Source: Nostoc sp. KVJ3 (GTDB lineage Bacteria > Cyanobacteriota > Cyanobacteriia > Cyanobacteriales > Nostocaceae). From it: a stretch of 64,000 nucleotides of DNA. Positions 9,140 to 18,515 of this stretch are shown in pieces. The notes beneath the pieces are model-generated. The model did not search any database. It worked only from the letters and a program-made list of their open reading frames with translations, and was not told the DNA's origin. The translations under genes and the position numbers were made by a program. The DNA lies in assembly GCF_026127265.1 (NCBI RefSeq), contig NZ_WWFG01000002.1, positions 2,914,001 to 2,978,000 of the forward strand, given 5' to 3'. Numbering within the stretch: the first letter of the stretch is position 1; the number at the start of each line of letters is the position of its first letter.

Positions 9140-10920
9140 ATGACTGAAGCAACAGCAACTCGTCCCAATACCTACGTCGAGGAAACTGGGCCAACAATTC
9201 ATTACCTGGTGGCAATGTCCCAACCAGAAAATCATCTATTTGAGGTGACTTTACGCCTTATCAATCATCCCTCACCGATTCTCGATTTAAAATTGCCAGT
9301 ATGGACACCTGGTTCCTACTTAGTCCGGGAATACGCTAAGAATTTACAGGATTTTGGGGCTTTTGCAGAGGATAAGCCTTTACCTTGGCGGAAAATCAGT
9401 AAAAATCACTGGCAGGTAGACAAAACGGGTGTTTCAGAATTAACTGTACGTTACCGCATTTTTGCCAATGAGCTATCAGTACGGACAAATCACTTAGATG
9501 GCACCCACGGTTATTTCAATGGTGCGGCACTATTTTTTAGAATACCGGGCTGGGATAAGTTACCCATTCGCGTCACCATCGTACCACCCCACCCCAATGG
9601 CAGGTAACTACTGCTCTACCTCCTGTTGGTAAAGAAACAAATACTTTCTTGGCTGGCGATTTTGATACTCTGGTGGATACTCCCTTTGAGATTGGTTGCC
9701 ACCAATTGTATAAATTTGAAGTCTTGGGAAAACCCCATGAATTGGCAATTTGGGGACAAGGTAATTACCAAGTTCAGCAGTTGATTGCTGATATCCAAAA
9801 AATTATTCAGGTAGAAGCGCAGATGTTCGGCGGTTTACCTTATGAACGATATGTGTTTTTGCTACATTTATTTAGCCAAGCTTTTGGCGGTTTGGAGCAT
9901 AAAGACTCTTGCTCGTTAATTTACCAACGTTTTGGATTTCGCACTCAGGAAAAATACGATCGCTTTCTCCAATTAGTTGCGCATGAGTTTTTTCACTTGT
10001 GGAATGTCAAACGAATTCGCCCAAAGGCTTTAGAGGTTTTTGATTACGACCAAGAAAACTACACACCATCATTGTGGTTTTGTGAGGGGACTACTAGTTA
10101 CTATGATTTGTTAATTCCTTTGCGGGCAGGAATTTATGATGTTAAGTCGTATTTGAATAACTTGAGTAAAGAAATTACCAGATATGAAACGACACCGGGG
10201 CGCAAAGTACAACCCGTTTCTGAGTCGAGTTTTGATGCCTGGATTAAACTCTATCGCCCCGATGCTAATAGCGGTAATTCCCAAATTTCTTACTACTTAA
10301 AAGGAGAAATGGTATCGTTGTTGCTGGATTTACTGATTCGCTCGACTCACGACAATCAGCGTTCCCTCGATGACGTGATGCTGAAAATGTGGCAGCAATT
10401 TGGCAAAGATGAAATTGGCTATACCCCAGAACAATTGCAAGAAGTTATAGAATCTGTTGCCGGAATCGATTTGACTGATTTCTTTAAACGATACATTGAT
10501 AGTATTGATGATTTGCCTTTTAATCAGTATTTAGAACCCTTTGGCTTGCAGTTGGTAACTGAACAGCAGGAAGAACCTTACTTGGGCGTGAGAATAAGTA
10601 CGGAAAATGGGCGAGAGATGATTAAGTTTGTAGAAACTGATTCACCTGCACAAATAGGGGGAATTGATGCAGGTGATGAGTTGTTAGCAATTGATGGGAT
10701 TAAAGTAACGGCGGGTAGTTTAAGCGATCGCCTGAAAGATTACCAACCAATTGATACCATCCAAGTCACAGCTTTCCACCAAGACGAACTGCGTACTTAT
10801 TCCATTACCCTCGCGTCACCACATCCCACTCGATATCAGGTAAAATCTGTTGACCATCCTAACTCCACACAACAGAGAAACTTTGCTGCATGGCTTGGAG
10901 TTGCGATCGCAACTGTTTAA
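9140..10920 (+). pseudogene. M61-family peptidase with PDZ domain, frameshifted
   Basis: Two frames together give a typical M61 (glycyl aminopeptidase-like) protein. The first (9140-9607) holds the N-terminal beta-sandwich domain. The second, continuing from about 9595, holds the zinc site HEFFHLWNVKR (HExxH, about residue 280), the catalytic domain and a C-terminal PDZ domain (from about 10570). The break lies in the C-rich run at 9586-9595 (CCACCCCACCCC). Restoring one base would give 593 residues, the normal size. Loss of a base in a C-run could be a real mutation, a sequencing error or, less likely, a recoding site. All catalytic residues remain. Confidence 0.8.
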
Positions 10921-11041
10921 TTTAGGGAATTGGGAATTGGGCATTGGGTATCGAAAAGAGGCAGAGGGGCGGGGGCAGGGATTCAGAGGGGAAAGAGATA
11001 AAATTATTATTCTCCCCCTTGCCCCCTGCTTCTTCCCCATT

Positions 11042-11144
11042 CCATCTAAGCCTCCGGGGTACTCCCGCCACATTGGTACTCCAATTGGCGGGATGGGGGT
11101 AGTCCGGGGTAAATACAAGGGTTCGATACCCTTGTATTTACCAA
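11042..11144. repeat. 103-base structured repeat, copy 1
   Basis: It is almost identical to 23608-23710, with only a few differences around the GGCGG/GGGGG junction and one in the left edge. The first half folds as CCCGCCACATTGG against CCAATTGGCGGG with one bulge. The second half (11108-11142) is a 15-bp hairpin with loop TCGAT. In both places a tnpB element or its relic follows on the right, so the repeat may be its left end, but its function is unknown. Confidence 0.85.
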
Positions 11145-11395
11145 TCTTTTTGTAATCTTCATAGTTTAAAACCTTTGTGTAGCAAGGATTTCGGGGTATA
11201 ATTAAAGAGATCGAGTCAGTAGTCTACTGTTGGAGTCGAAGACCGGAAAACTCTCATCCTAAGCCAACAGACTGAACCTTGAAAACTGATATGGGGTTGC
11301 ATCCAGAAATACAGATTTTATCTGTTAGGTTGGTTGCGTAAAATCAATTACCTTGGGTTGTACAAAACTTTGGTTTCTTGTACAAACAACGGTCT

Positions 11396-11500
11396 GGACG
11401 GATCGTTGCTGGCTGTGGAGGTTACTGGAATACCAGACCTGTGAATCAGCAAATTCTAGCTGCGAGGTTAGATGCTCCCGCTACATTGCAAGCAATGTAG
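11396..11500 (+). pseudogene. 3'-terminal fragment of a tnpB gene
   Basis: Reading the frame through GGC at 11411 gives AGCGGYWNTRPVNQQ and ends at TAG 11498-11500. This aligns with the tail of the tnpB at 24.9-25.1 kb, which reads PGCGGLGDTQPVKQQ. Nothing of the RuvC core or zinc finger is left. It is therefore the right-hand relic of an IS605-family element whose body has been lost. Confidence 0.7.
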
Positions 11501-11516
11501 CGGTGAGAGTCGTCAC
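11478..11516 (+). ncRNA. omega RNA-like right-end hairpin of the tnpB relic
   Basis: A 12-bp stem (CCGCTACATTGC/GCAATGTAGCGG) overlaps the tnpB stop codon and is followed by TGAGAGTCGTCAC. The intact-side copy at 25142-25178 has a different stem sequence but the same pairing and the same trailing motif. TnpB guide RNAs (omega RNAs) are known to derive from the 3' end of tnpB plus the right end of the element, so this looks like a relic scaffold. Confidence 0.55.
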
Positions 11517-11520
11517 ACTT

Positions 11521-13290
11521 CTAAGGAGTTCTCACTGCCCCAGAGTAAATCAAACCTCGTTGCAGATCCAGCGTTATAATTGCCCCATCTCTAATCACCT
11601 GCGTTGCTTGCTTCACACCAACAATAACTGGCACACCGAGACGTAAGCCAATCACTGCCGCGTGACTTGTGAGACTTTCCTCTTCCGTAATAATCCCGGC
11701 AGCTTTCCGAATAGCCTCAACAAAATCAGCACTCGTGCGCGGTGCAACTAATATATCTCCCGGATTAAAGTTACTAACATCCATCCCAGTATTAGCCACC
11801 CGTGCGCGACCACTCACTAAACCTTGTCCTAGTCCAATACCGTGACCTAGTACTGCCGTCACCACTTCTACCTTAATCAAATCTGTAGAGCCGGAAATTC
11901 CCTGGAGTGTGCCAGCAGTCATCACTACTAAATCTCCCTCAGACAGTAACTTAAGCTCCTGAGCCACATTAATCGCAGCTTGAAATGTCTGACCAGTGGA
12001 AGGTAATCCTAGTACCAATAGCGGTTTTACTCCCCACACCATTTGTAGCTGCCGCGCTACATTCACATGGGGAGTCACGGCCAAAATCGGTGTCTGGGGA
12101 CGGAATTTAGAGACATTGCGAGCTGTTGCCCCTGTTTGGGTTAGAGTCATGATTGCTGCTGCACCTAGTTGTTCGGCAATTTGACCTACAGCTTGACTAA
12201 TAGCATTGGGAATGGAGCGCCGGGCATCTTTTACAGAACGCAAGTTTAAGTGTTGGACTTCTTCTTGCTCCATCCGCTCGGCAATCCGCGCCATCGTTGC
12301 TACTGCTTCTACAGGGAAACTACCCACAGCAGTTTCATTGGAGAGCATCACCGCATCTGTGCCATCTAAAATCGCATTTGCTACATCCGACACTTCGGCA
12401 CGAGTGGGACGGGGATTACTCACCATACTGTCTAACATTTGAGTAGCGGTGATGATGGGAATCCCCAAGCGATTTGCTGTAGCAATCAGCCGTTTTTGGA
12501 GTACGGGAACATCTTCCGCTGGCAGTTCCACGCCTAAGTCGCCTCTGGCAACCATCACGCCATCACATAAAGCCAGAACTGCCTCCATTTGTTCAATCGC
12601 TTCATGTTTTTCAATTTTGGCAATCACTGGCACTTGCTTGCCTGTACTAGAAATTAGTTCTTTGATTTCGATCATGTCCTGCGGATTGCGGACAAAGGAA
12701 AGTGCTACCCAATCTACACCCTGATCTAGACCAAACATCAGATCCTCTCGGTCTTTGTCGGTCATTGCCTTAATTGACAGGTAAACGCCAGGAAAGTTTA
12801 CGCCTTTGTTGTTAGAAAGTTTACCAGGTACGGTGATGCGACAATGTAAATCACCCTTGTCCCGGTTAATCTCCTCTACAACCATTTCTACTCGTCCATC
12901 ATCGAGGAGAATTTTTGCACCAACGGGGACTTCTTCGGCTAAATAATCGTAGGTGACACAGCTAATTTCCTGTGTACCTACCACTGGGCGATTTGTTAAT
13001 GTAAAGCGATCGCCTTTTGCCAAAACTATAGACCCATTGTCAAATTTCCCCAAGCGAATTTTTGGGCCCTGCAAGTCTTGGAGAATTGCTACGGGCTGAT
13101 TCAGTTCAAAAGCGGTTTGCCGAATTAAGCGAATACTACGCTGATGGTCGGCATGAGTTCCGTGGGAGAAGTTTAGCCGCAGCGTCGTGGCTCCCGCTTC
13201 AATAATCGCCTTGAGCATTTCAGGACTACTAGTAGCGGGGCCAATAGTAGCGACAATTTTTGTCCGGCGCAGAGAATCTCTTAATTGCAT
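11521..13290 (-). CDS. pyk: pyruvate kinase
   Basis: This 589-residue enzyme catalyses phosphoenolpyruvate + ADP to pyruvate + ATP, the last step of glycolysis. The N-terminal RRTKIVATIGPATSS, the GDLGVELP motif (about 235) and the substrate/metal region LNFSHGTH (about 39) are typical. After the classical C domain there is an extra PEP-utiliser-like swivelling domain (about 495-585) with ESLTSHAAVIGLRLGVPVIVG. This extension is common in cyanobacterial and Bacillus pyruvate kinases. Its stop codon abuts the tnpB relic, which did not enter the gene. Confidence 0.95.
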   Translation of the reverse strand: MQLRDSLRRTKIVATIGPATSSPEMLKAIIEAGATTLRLNFSHGTHADHQRSIRLIRQTAFELNQPVAILQDLQGPKIRLGKFDNGSIVLAKGDRFTLTNRPVVGTQEISCVTYDYLAEEVPVGAKILLDDGRVEMVVEEINRDKGDLHCRITVPGKLSNNKGVNFPGVYLSIKAMTDKDREDLMFGLDQGVDWVALSFVRNPQDMIEIKELISSTGKQVPVIAKIEKHEAIEQMEAVLALCDGVMVARGDLGVELPAEDVPVLQKRLIATANRLGIPIITATQMLDSMVSNPRPTRAEVSDVANAILDGTDAVMLSNETAVGSFPVEAVATMARIAERMEQEEVQHLNLRSVKDARRSIPNAISQAVGQIAEQLGAAAIMTLTQTGATARNVSKFRPQTPILAVTPHVNVARQLQMVWGVKPLLVLGLPSTGQTFQAAINVAQELKLLSEGDLVVMTAGTLQGISGSTDLIKVEVVTAVLGHGIGLGQGLVSGRARVANTGMDVSNFNPGDILVAPRTSADFVEAIRKAAGIITEEESLTSHAAVIGLRLGVPVIVGVKQATQVIRDGAIITLDLQRGLIYSGAVRTP

Positions 13291-13758
13291 AGGGGCTGAA
13301 GTGAGGGAGCTATCTGGGAAGTCATCGTAACTTAAGTTTCATCTCCTTTTCAGTCACTGCTATACCAATAGATATAAGCAGTTAGAGAGAGTTTATCGGA
13401 GACTGGGGCTGTGGGATAGACTAGATATAGTACATCAATCTTGTATCCACCCTCCCAACGAAAGAGTTTATCCCATCAACTTTTTGCCAATTGCCATACC
13501 CCACTTATCAGTAAAGAATAGTTCTTGTCTGGAATCATAGCGCTATTCATCTACTGATATGAAAAGCTGTGGATAAATATTGCTATATAAAAGGTTACAA
13601 AACTTTATTCTTCCCTAATATTTATCGTATATTCGTAATTAGGACTTACGCAAAACTTCAGCTAAAACCTTTATTCTCAGGTAGGGACAATTCATGAATT
13701 GCCCCTACAGCTTGTGGTTTTGCGTAAGGACTAGTAATGTTTGATTAAGAAAGAGTCA
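13291..13758. other. divergent spacer between pyk and crtR
   Basis: It holds the two divergent promoters, which I cannot resolve, and a MITE-like element (13641-13732) that ends 26 bases before the crtR start. Confidence 0.5.
13641..13732. mobile_element. MITE-like element upstream of crtR
   Basis: AGGACTTACGCAAAA on the left faces TTTTGCGTAAGGACT on the right; the inner ten bases of the inverted ends match the elements at 5071 and 5169. The interior has a palindrome around AATTCATGAATT. Its position means the crtR leader or promoter may partly derive from it. Confidence 0.55.
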
Positions 13759-14658
13759 ATGTTAGAAACGATCGCATCGGAGGCACAAAAGCCACTGACA
13801 ATCCCGCCAAAGGAATTTTTAGCGCCTCCTGGTGATTTTAATCCCACGCTACTGCTGTTTTTGGTTGCTGTAGCAATGCTGGTGTTATCTAACTTTGGTT
13901 ACTGGCTTTGGGAATGGCCACACTGGCTCTGCTTTAGCGTTAACACTATTGCTTTGCATTGTGCTGGGACAGTTATTCATGACGCTTGTCACCAATCAGC
14001 CCATCGCAACCGGGTAATGAATGCGATGTTAGGGCATGGCAGTGCATTGATGCTAGCTTTTGCTTTTCCAGTATTTACGCGAGTACATTTACAGCATCAT
14101 GGTCATGTCAACCATCCCAAGGACGATCCAGATCATTATGTCTCTACAGGTGGCCCCTTGTGGCTGATTGCAGTCCGGTTTTTATACCACGAGGTGTTTT
14201 TCTTTCAACGGCAACTGTGGCGCAAATATGAGCTATTAGAATGGTTCATCAGCCGCTTGATTGTCGGTGTAATTGTTTATATATCAGTGCAATACAACTT
14301 TTTGGGTTACATTCTCAATTTTTGGTTTATACCCGCTTTTGTAGTGGGGATCGCACTGGGATTATTTTTTGACTATTTGCCCCATCGTCCTTTTGCAGAG
14401 CGCGATCGCTGGAAAAATGCTCGTGTCTATCCAAACCCGATTCTCAATATTCTGATTATGGGACAGAATTACCACTTAATTCATCATTTGTGGCCTTCTA
14501 TTCCTTGGTATAATTATCAACCTGCGTACTATGTGATGAAGCCCCTCTTAGATGAAAAAGGATGTTATCAAACTTCAGGATTGTTGCAGAAAAAGGACTT
14601 TTTTGAGTTTGTTTATGACATCTTTTTAGGAATTCGGTTTCATCATCACAAAGAATAG
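13759..14658 (+). CDS. crtR: beta-carotene hydroxylase
   Basis: This is a 299-residue integral-membrane di-iron hydroxylase of the fatty-acid-desaturase superfamily. The His boxes HDACHQSAH (about 74), HLQHHGHVNH (about 111) and HLIHHLWP (about 239) are all present, with hydrophobic segments between them. CrtR hydroxylates beta-ionone rings of carotenes on the way to zeaxanthin and myxol-type carotenoids. The ATG at 13759 after an AAGAAAGAG motif is preferred over the TTG 18 bases upstream. The 3' end overlaps the convergent DUF433 gene by 33 bases. Confidence 0.85.
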   Translation: MLETIASEAQKPLTIPPKEFLAPPGDFNPTLLLFLVAVAMLVLSNFGYWLWEWPHWLCFSVNTIALHCAGTVIHDACHQSAHRNRVMNAMLGHGSALMLAFAFPVFTRVHLQHHGHVNHPKDDPDHYVSTGGPLWLIAVRFLYHEVFFFQRQLWRKYELLEWFISRLIVGVIVYISVQYNFLGYILNFWFIPAFVVGIALGLFFDYLPHRPFAERDRWKNARVYPNPILNILIMGQNYHLIHHLWPSIPWYNYQPAYYVMKPLLDEKGCYQTSGLLQKKDFFEFVYDIFLGIRFHHHKE

Positions 14659-14841
14659 AGTTGATAAAGCGATCGCTTGCTCACGGCTGACACTGGGAAA
14701 GCGATCTAAAAACTCATCCAGTGAGTCACCCGCTTCTAGATAATCAAGCAAGGTTTTTATCGGCACACGAGTACCAGCAAAAACGGGCGTTCCCCCCAAT
14801 ATATCGGGGTCGCTATGAACAACACGCGATGTGGATGTCAT
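14626..14841 (-). CDS. DUF433 protein, possibly truncated antitoxin
   Basis: The 71 residues show the DUF433 signature (DPDILGGTPVFAGTRVPIKTLLDYLEAGDSLDEFL), a small helix-turn-helix family often encoded before a PIN-like DUF5615 toxin. After REQAIAL the usual helical tail is replaced by STLFFVMMKPNS, encoded antisense to the end of crtR. No toxin gene follows. I read this as a remnant of a toxin-antitoxin operon whose right half was lost at the crtR boundary; it may still be expressed. Confidence 0.7.
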   Translation of the reverse strand: MTSTSRVVHSDPDILGGTPVFAGTRVPIKTLLDYLEAGDSLDEFLDRFPSVSREQAIALSTLFFVMMKPNS

Positions 14842-14943
14842 ATAGTTAGCATGTCAGCTACAGACTACCTTCCGATCCTAACTCTGCTTGTCTCAGAAAT
14901 CTCAGCATATATTTTATTATCCTTTGGCGGAGCGCGATCGCAG

Positions 14944-15564
14944 CTACGTTGGGAAACCTCCAGCTTGAAAAATCTGTTCGGCGGTTAAATTCAATTCCGG
15001 GAAAGTAGGCGAGATGATGCGCTCATCGCCTCTAAATTGAGTAACTTGGTATTCACCATCGATTAATTGATAAATAGATATAGTAGGTTGTTTGGGGTTG
15101 CCAGTGAACTTTTTAGCGCCTAGACCGAGATAATCTACAACCCAGTATTCAGGAATTCCAATCCCCTCATACTTACCCTGTTTTGTGTAATAATCATCAT
15201 CCCAGTTGGTACTAACTACCTCAACTACTAAGGGAATTGATACCGCACAAGATACAGTTGATTCTTTTTTCCATAGCGGCTCATTCACTAAATTAGGGCG
15301 ATTTAATATCAGCACATCTGGGGAATAGCCAGATTCGGACTTAGTTGGTTTGATCAGCGCAGTTTTGGGGATTATATAAGGTAAATTTAATCGGTCAAAT
15401 TCTACTGTTAATTTTCTTGCTATAAAACCAATAACATCTTCATGATCTCCCACTGGTTGCGCCATTTCAACAATCACGCCATCATGTAATTCGTATCTTC
15501 CACCTTCAGGCCGCCAAGCTGCAAAATCTTCAAACGTTACTAGTTTGGGTATAGCTTGAGTCAT
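14944..15564 (-). CDS. Uma2-family (DUF820) PD-(D/E)xK nuclease-like protein
   Basis: The 206 residues belong to the Uma2 family, greatly expanded in cyanobacteria. The conserved core is visible: GGRYELHDGVIVEM (about 21), the Asp in YSPDVLIL (about 100), the Glu in PLVVEVVS (about 132) and YWVVDYL (about 160). The fold is that of restriction-endonuclease-like proteins. No biological role has been settled for the family; links to transposition have been suggested. Confidence 0.85.
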   Translation of the reverse strand: MTQAIPKLVTFEDFAAWRPEGGRYELHDGVIVEMAQPVGDHEDVIGFIARKLTVEFDRLNLPYIIPKTALIKPTKSESGYSPDVLILNRPNLVNEPLWKKESTVSCAVSIPLVVEVVSTNWDDDYYTKQGKYEGIGIPEYWVVDYLGLGAKKFTGNPKQPTISIYQLIDGEYQVTQFRGDERIISPTFPELNLTAEQIFQAGGFPT

Positions 15565-15979
15565 AATTTATCGCATCTAAACCTCATATATGTTGAAAAC
15601 CGTAGTTTTTGCCCTCACCCTAAATACCTCTCCCATCTTGGGAGAGGGACTTCTTTCTGGCTCACCTTCTCCCAAATTTGGGAGAAGGGGCTGGAGGATG
15701 AGGGTTTTTTCTTGTCATCCGCAAAGAACTACAGTTTTCAAGATGGACGCGGTTTATAGTAGTTTTGATTATATCGCTTCCTTGCCTTGGCTCGTCTTTA
15801 ATAAAACTTGTTTATTATCAGTTAAAATTAACTCATTTAGACCATTTCCCATAGTTATTTCGTTATCAAAGGTGACTTAATAATATAGGATGATTATTTT
15901 GATTTTTGAACAAAATTAGGTATTGTAGGGGAGCCAGTGTGTTGCGGAGGTTCCCTCCGTTGTAGCAACTGGCGTTGTG
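15565..15979. other. spacer with G-rich palindromes
   Basis: No gene is supported. Two palindromes stand out, CCTCTCCCA/TGGGAGAGG at 15627-15647 and the perfect 24-base CCTTCTCCCAAA palindrome at 15665-15688. A partial copy of the GCCAGT...ACTGGC dispersed repeat lies at 15933-15974. Confidence 0.6.
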
Positions 15980-16570
15980 TTAGAACGGAGTTCGTAACGC
16001 ACCATTATCAAGGGTTGGGTGTGTTACTGTATTCAGCACTGCAATTGTCCAATAATGAAATGTTTCACCTCCAATTTGATCGCTATTGTCGCGGTATATT
16101 TCCTGCAAACATTCATAAAATGCTTCGGCTTCATTCTCCAATCCAAATGTCATTAAACACTTTAAGATTCTGGTTATGCGAAGATAATTGTGGTCAAATA
16201 TACAGACCCATTCGCGTTTCCGATTCGGATAGTCTTCTGACTGACTAACAACTATTTTCCCGTCATTATTTTTATGGCGTTGTAACCCATAAAACTGAAG
16301 CATAACTGTCAAGGAGCGCAGTAAATTTTGACGTAGTTGAGGGTTGCGTTGAAATGCTGGAATTACTTCCTCATCAACAAGAGGTGCATTAGGATTGAAT
16401 GCACTTCGCTCAGGCAAAGGAAACAACCACTGAATGTAATCGTGGGTACACTCTAATTCTTCAAAATTCCAAGTCCACATCTCTTGAATTGTGCGACCTT
16501 CTGAATCTTTTTGCTCGCCTAAGTAGAACGGAACAAGCATTGTTGCAGTGAGTTTTTTTTCATTATTCAT
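15980..16570 (-). CDS. opioid growth factor receptor-like (OGFr N domain) protein
   Basis: The 196-residue protein carries the OGFr conserved-region pattern: a WNFEELECTHDYIQWLFPLPERSAFNP-type block (about 33-60, the signature of the family), then LRSLTVMLQFYGLQ and NYLRITRILKCLMTFGLENEA. The domain is named from the eukaryotic opioid growth factor receptor, but bacterial members are known and their function is not. No membrane segment or catalytic motif is evident. It stands alone on its strand, 62 bases from aroH. Confidence 0.7.
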   Translation of the reverse strand: MNNEKKLTATMLVPFYLGEQKDSEGRTIQEMWTWNFEELECTHDYIQWLFPLPERSAFNPNAPLVDEEVIPAFQRNPQLRQNLLRSLTVMLQFYGLQRHKNNDGKIVVSQSEDYPNRKREWVCIFDHNYLRITRILKCLMTFGLENEAEAFYECLQEIYRDNSDQIGGETFHYWTIAVLNTVTHPTLDNGALRTPF

Positions 16571-16632
16571 TGCAAACTACCTTAAGTTTAGTTGCTCTCA
16601 AATCGGTTTTTATTTTTCTTTATTAGTACCTT

Positions 16633-17046
16633 TTAACTTTTAACTTTTGCCTTGTTTGGTGACGCTTGTAAAGATTGAGGCAAACTCCAATCGGGACGCA
16701 AGCTAGCGGCGTTGCGTAAATAGATATGATGAATTGAGGCGGAAGCTGGCAGATAGGCGTGGATTAAGAACCGAATGCAGCGCTGTAAGCTACCTTCGAC
16801 GTGCATTTGCTGCACATCCAACATGGCCACATTATCCCAACCAGGACGCGCTCTTGCGATCGCAGCTGGAAAAATCGCATCCAAATCCCGTGTCACGGAG
16901 AAAGTCACACTAATCATGTCACTCGGCTGGAATTGATTCCGATTTTCTAGTTCATCTAGTAGTTCTGTTACTACTTCTCGCATAGCCTCAACAGTATTTT
17001 CGGAAACGGTTGTTGCCCCTCGAATAGCCCGCATTTGCCACTCCAC
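16633..17046 (-). CDS. aroH: chorismate mutase, AroH type
   Basis: This 137-residue monofunctional enzyme converts chorismate to prephenate for Phe/Tyr synthesis. It matches the Bacillus AroH trimeric fold: RAIRGATT (active-site Arg near residue 8), the Glu in MHVEGSLQRCIRF (about 81, equivalent to Glu78) with Arg just after, and YLRNAASLRPDWSL near the end. The GTG at 17046 is chosen because AGGAGG precedes it by eight bases; an in-frame ATG lies four codons further in. Confidence 0.88.
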   Translation of the reverse strand: MEWQMRAIRGATTVSENTVEAMREVVTELLDELENRNQFQPSDMISVTFSVTRDLDAIFPAAIARARPGWDNVAMLDVQQMHVEGSLQRCIRFLIHAYLPASASIHHIYLRNAASLRPDWSLPQSLQASPNKAKVKS

Positions 17047-17070
17047 GCCAAAATCCTCCTAAAAACATCA

Positions 17071-17145
17071 AAGTTAGGAGTTAAAAGTTAGGAGTTAGGA
17101 GTTAAGAGTTAAAACTCTCAACTTCTCACTCCTAACTCCTAACTC
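17071..17145. repeat. tandem/inverted AGTTAGGAGTTA repeat
   Basis: The first half repeats AGTTAGGAGTTA-like units and the second half carries their reverse complement (CTAACTCCTAACT). The transcript of the region between aroH and sppA could therefore fold into a long imperfect hairpin. This is a frequent Nostoc intergenic motif. Confidence 0.75.
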
Positions 17146-17148
17146 ATA

Positions 17149-17970
17149 TTAAGGTCGATATAACCACAACGGTAAACCACTGGTAGATATTTCAAATTCG
17201 AGCCAATCAATACCAGATCGAATTCCTGATGAAACCTGACGACTACCTGGTAGAAGGCGACTCAATAAGGGTTTACGTTCTTCTAGGTTATAGCAGAGAG
17301 TTTTTTCTGGATCGAGTCCAACTAATTCTGCTGTCCAGCGACGAGCATCTTCTTCTGTGCCCAGGCGGTCTACAACACCTAATTCTAAGGCTTGCTGCCC
17401 AGTAAAAATCCGACCATCGGCGAAACTTTTTACAGCTTCTACAGTTAAAGAACGGCCATCAGCTACCGTTTGGACAAACTGCTGATAACTTGTGTCAATC
17501 AACTCTTGCAGGATGTTTGCTTCTGGTTCAGTCAGTTGCCGATCGAAAGCCAAAATGTCTTTGTAAGGGCCAGACTTAATTACCTGGAAGGAAACACCGA
17601 TTTTTTCTAGCAAGCGTTCCAAGTTATTCCCGCGCAAAATCACACCAATACTACCCGTAATTGTCCCTGGATTAGCAACGATGTGTTCCGCTCCCACGCC
17701 GATGTAGACACCTCCAGAAGCCGAAATATTGCCAAAGCTAGCGACGATTTTAATTTTTTCGCGCAAACGCTTTAGGGCGCTGTAGATTTCTTGAGAATCC
17801 ACAACTGTACCGCCAGGGCTATCGATCCGCAGCAATAATGCCGGAAATTTTTTTTCTTCTACAGTTTTCAGTGCTTCTAGAACGCGTTTGCGAGTAGCAC
17901 CGGCGATCGCACCAGTAATTTCAATCCGCGCAATTTGTTTTCTAAACTTGGGCTTAAACGGCCAAACCAT
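17149..17970 (-). CDS. sppA: signal peptide peptidase SppA (short form)
   Basis: The 273-residue serine protease is of the S49 family, which cleaves leftover signal peptides in the membrane. The catalytic Ser lies in ISASGGVYIG (about 83-92) and the catalytic Lys in SGPYKDIL (about 136); LLRIDSPGGTVVDSQEIY (about 47) is the conserved oligomer region. The N terminus (MVWPFKPKFRKQ) lacks a clear signal anchor, as in other short cyanobacterial SppA proteins. Confidence 0.88.
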   Translation of the reverse strand: MVWPFKPKFRKQIARIEITGAIAGATRKRVLEALKTVEEKKFPALLLRIDSPGGTVVDSQEIYSALKRLREKIKIVASFGNISASGGVYIGVGAEHIVANPGTITGSIGVILRGNNLERLLEKIGVSFQVIKSGPYKDILAFDRQLTEPEANILQELIDTSYQQFVQTVADGRSLTVEAVKSFADGRIFTGQQALELGVVDRLGTEEDARRWTAELVGLDPEKTLCYNLEERKPLLSRLLPGSRQVSSGIRSGIDWLEFEISTSGLPLWLYRP

Positions 17971-18515
17971 GAGCTGTAAACATTCCTCGTAATAAACTCA
18001 ATATAAGATCCCCAGAAGTCATCCGACCTCCTTTGCTCTGTTAAGAAACATGAGTAGGCATTGTGTTTATCAGGATTTTAAGGAAGTCTTTCTATTTTGC
18101 AGTGAGTTTTATTTGATATTCTCGATGAATGCTAATAAATTCCTTAAAGATTGCAGCCAACACAAAATGCCAAACTCTAGTTTAGCGTCCAACGTGGTGG
18201 TTTAGCACAGACTATTTTAGCTATTTTGCATAATTCAAAGTTTCAAAGCCCTTAGTATACTAGCTTTTTGACTGTTTTAGGATTAGTTTATTCCGGTCGG
18301 GCACATGGAACAATTATCAGTAATTAAAATAACTAATAACTAAATTAATAATAAGTATTTAATTAATATTTTTGGGACTCGATCTAATTAATAAAATTTA
18401 TTCAGCAACACTAATCCATATTTAGGTTGAGGGCAGTATTACTTTCACTTTGAGAAATATCAATTTTTCCTCTCTTGTCTAATCTATGAACACTGGACGA
18501 AGCTATGCACACCAC
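17971..18515. other. 545-base AT-rich spacer
   Basis: It presumably contains the sppA promoter next to 17970. I found no gene, convincing RNA or strong repeat in the rest. Confidence 0.5.

Larger units (their letters stand above)
10921..11520. other. 600-base spacer between the M61 peptidase and pyruvate kinase
   Basis: It contains a low-complexity stretch (10921-11040), the 103-base structured repeat (11042-11144), an unassigned 250-base segment with small inverted repeats (CTGTTGG...CCAACAG around 11228-11272; TTGTACAA at 11359 and 11379) and the 3' relic of a tnpB element ending at the pyruvate kinase stop codon. Confidence 0.7.

Noticed and set aside
9580..9600. programmed ribosomal frameshift in the M61 gene
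   Set aside because: There is no slippery heptamer of the X-XXY-YYZ type followed by a clear stimulatory structure; a mutation or sequencing error is simpler.
11108..11142. possible tRNA gene
   Set aside because: The hairpin has a T-arm-like loop and CCA-like end, but no D or anticodon arm can be drawn and the 5' acceptor strand is contiguous, so it is not a normal tRNA.
12206..12724. long frames opposite pyruvate kinase
   Set aside because: They are antisense to a well-supported gene and have no protein-family signal.
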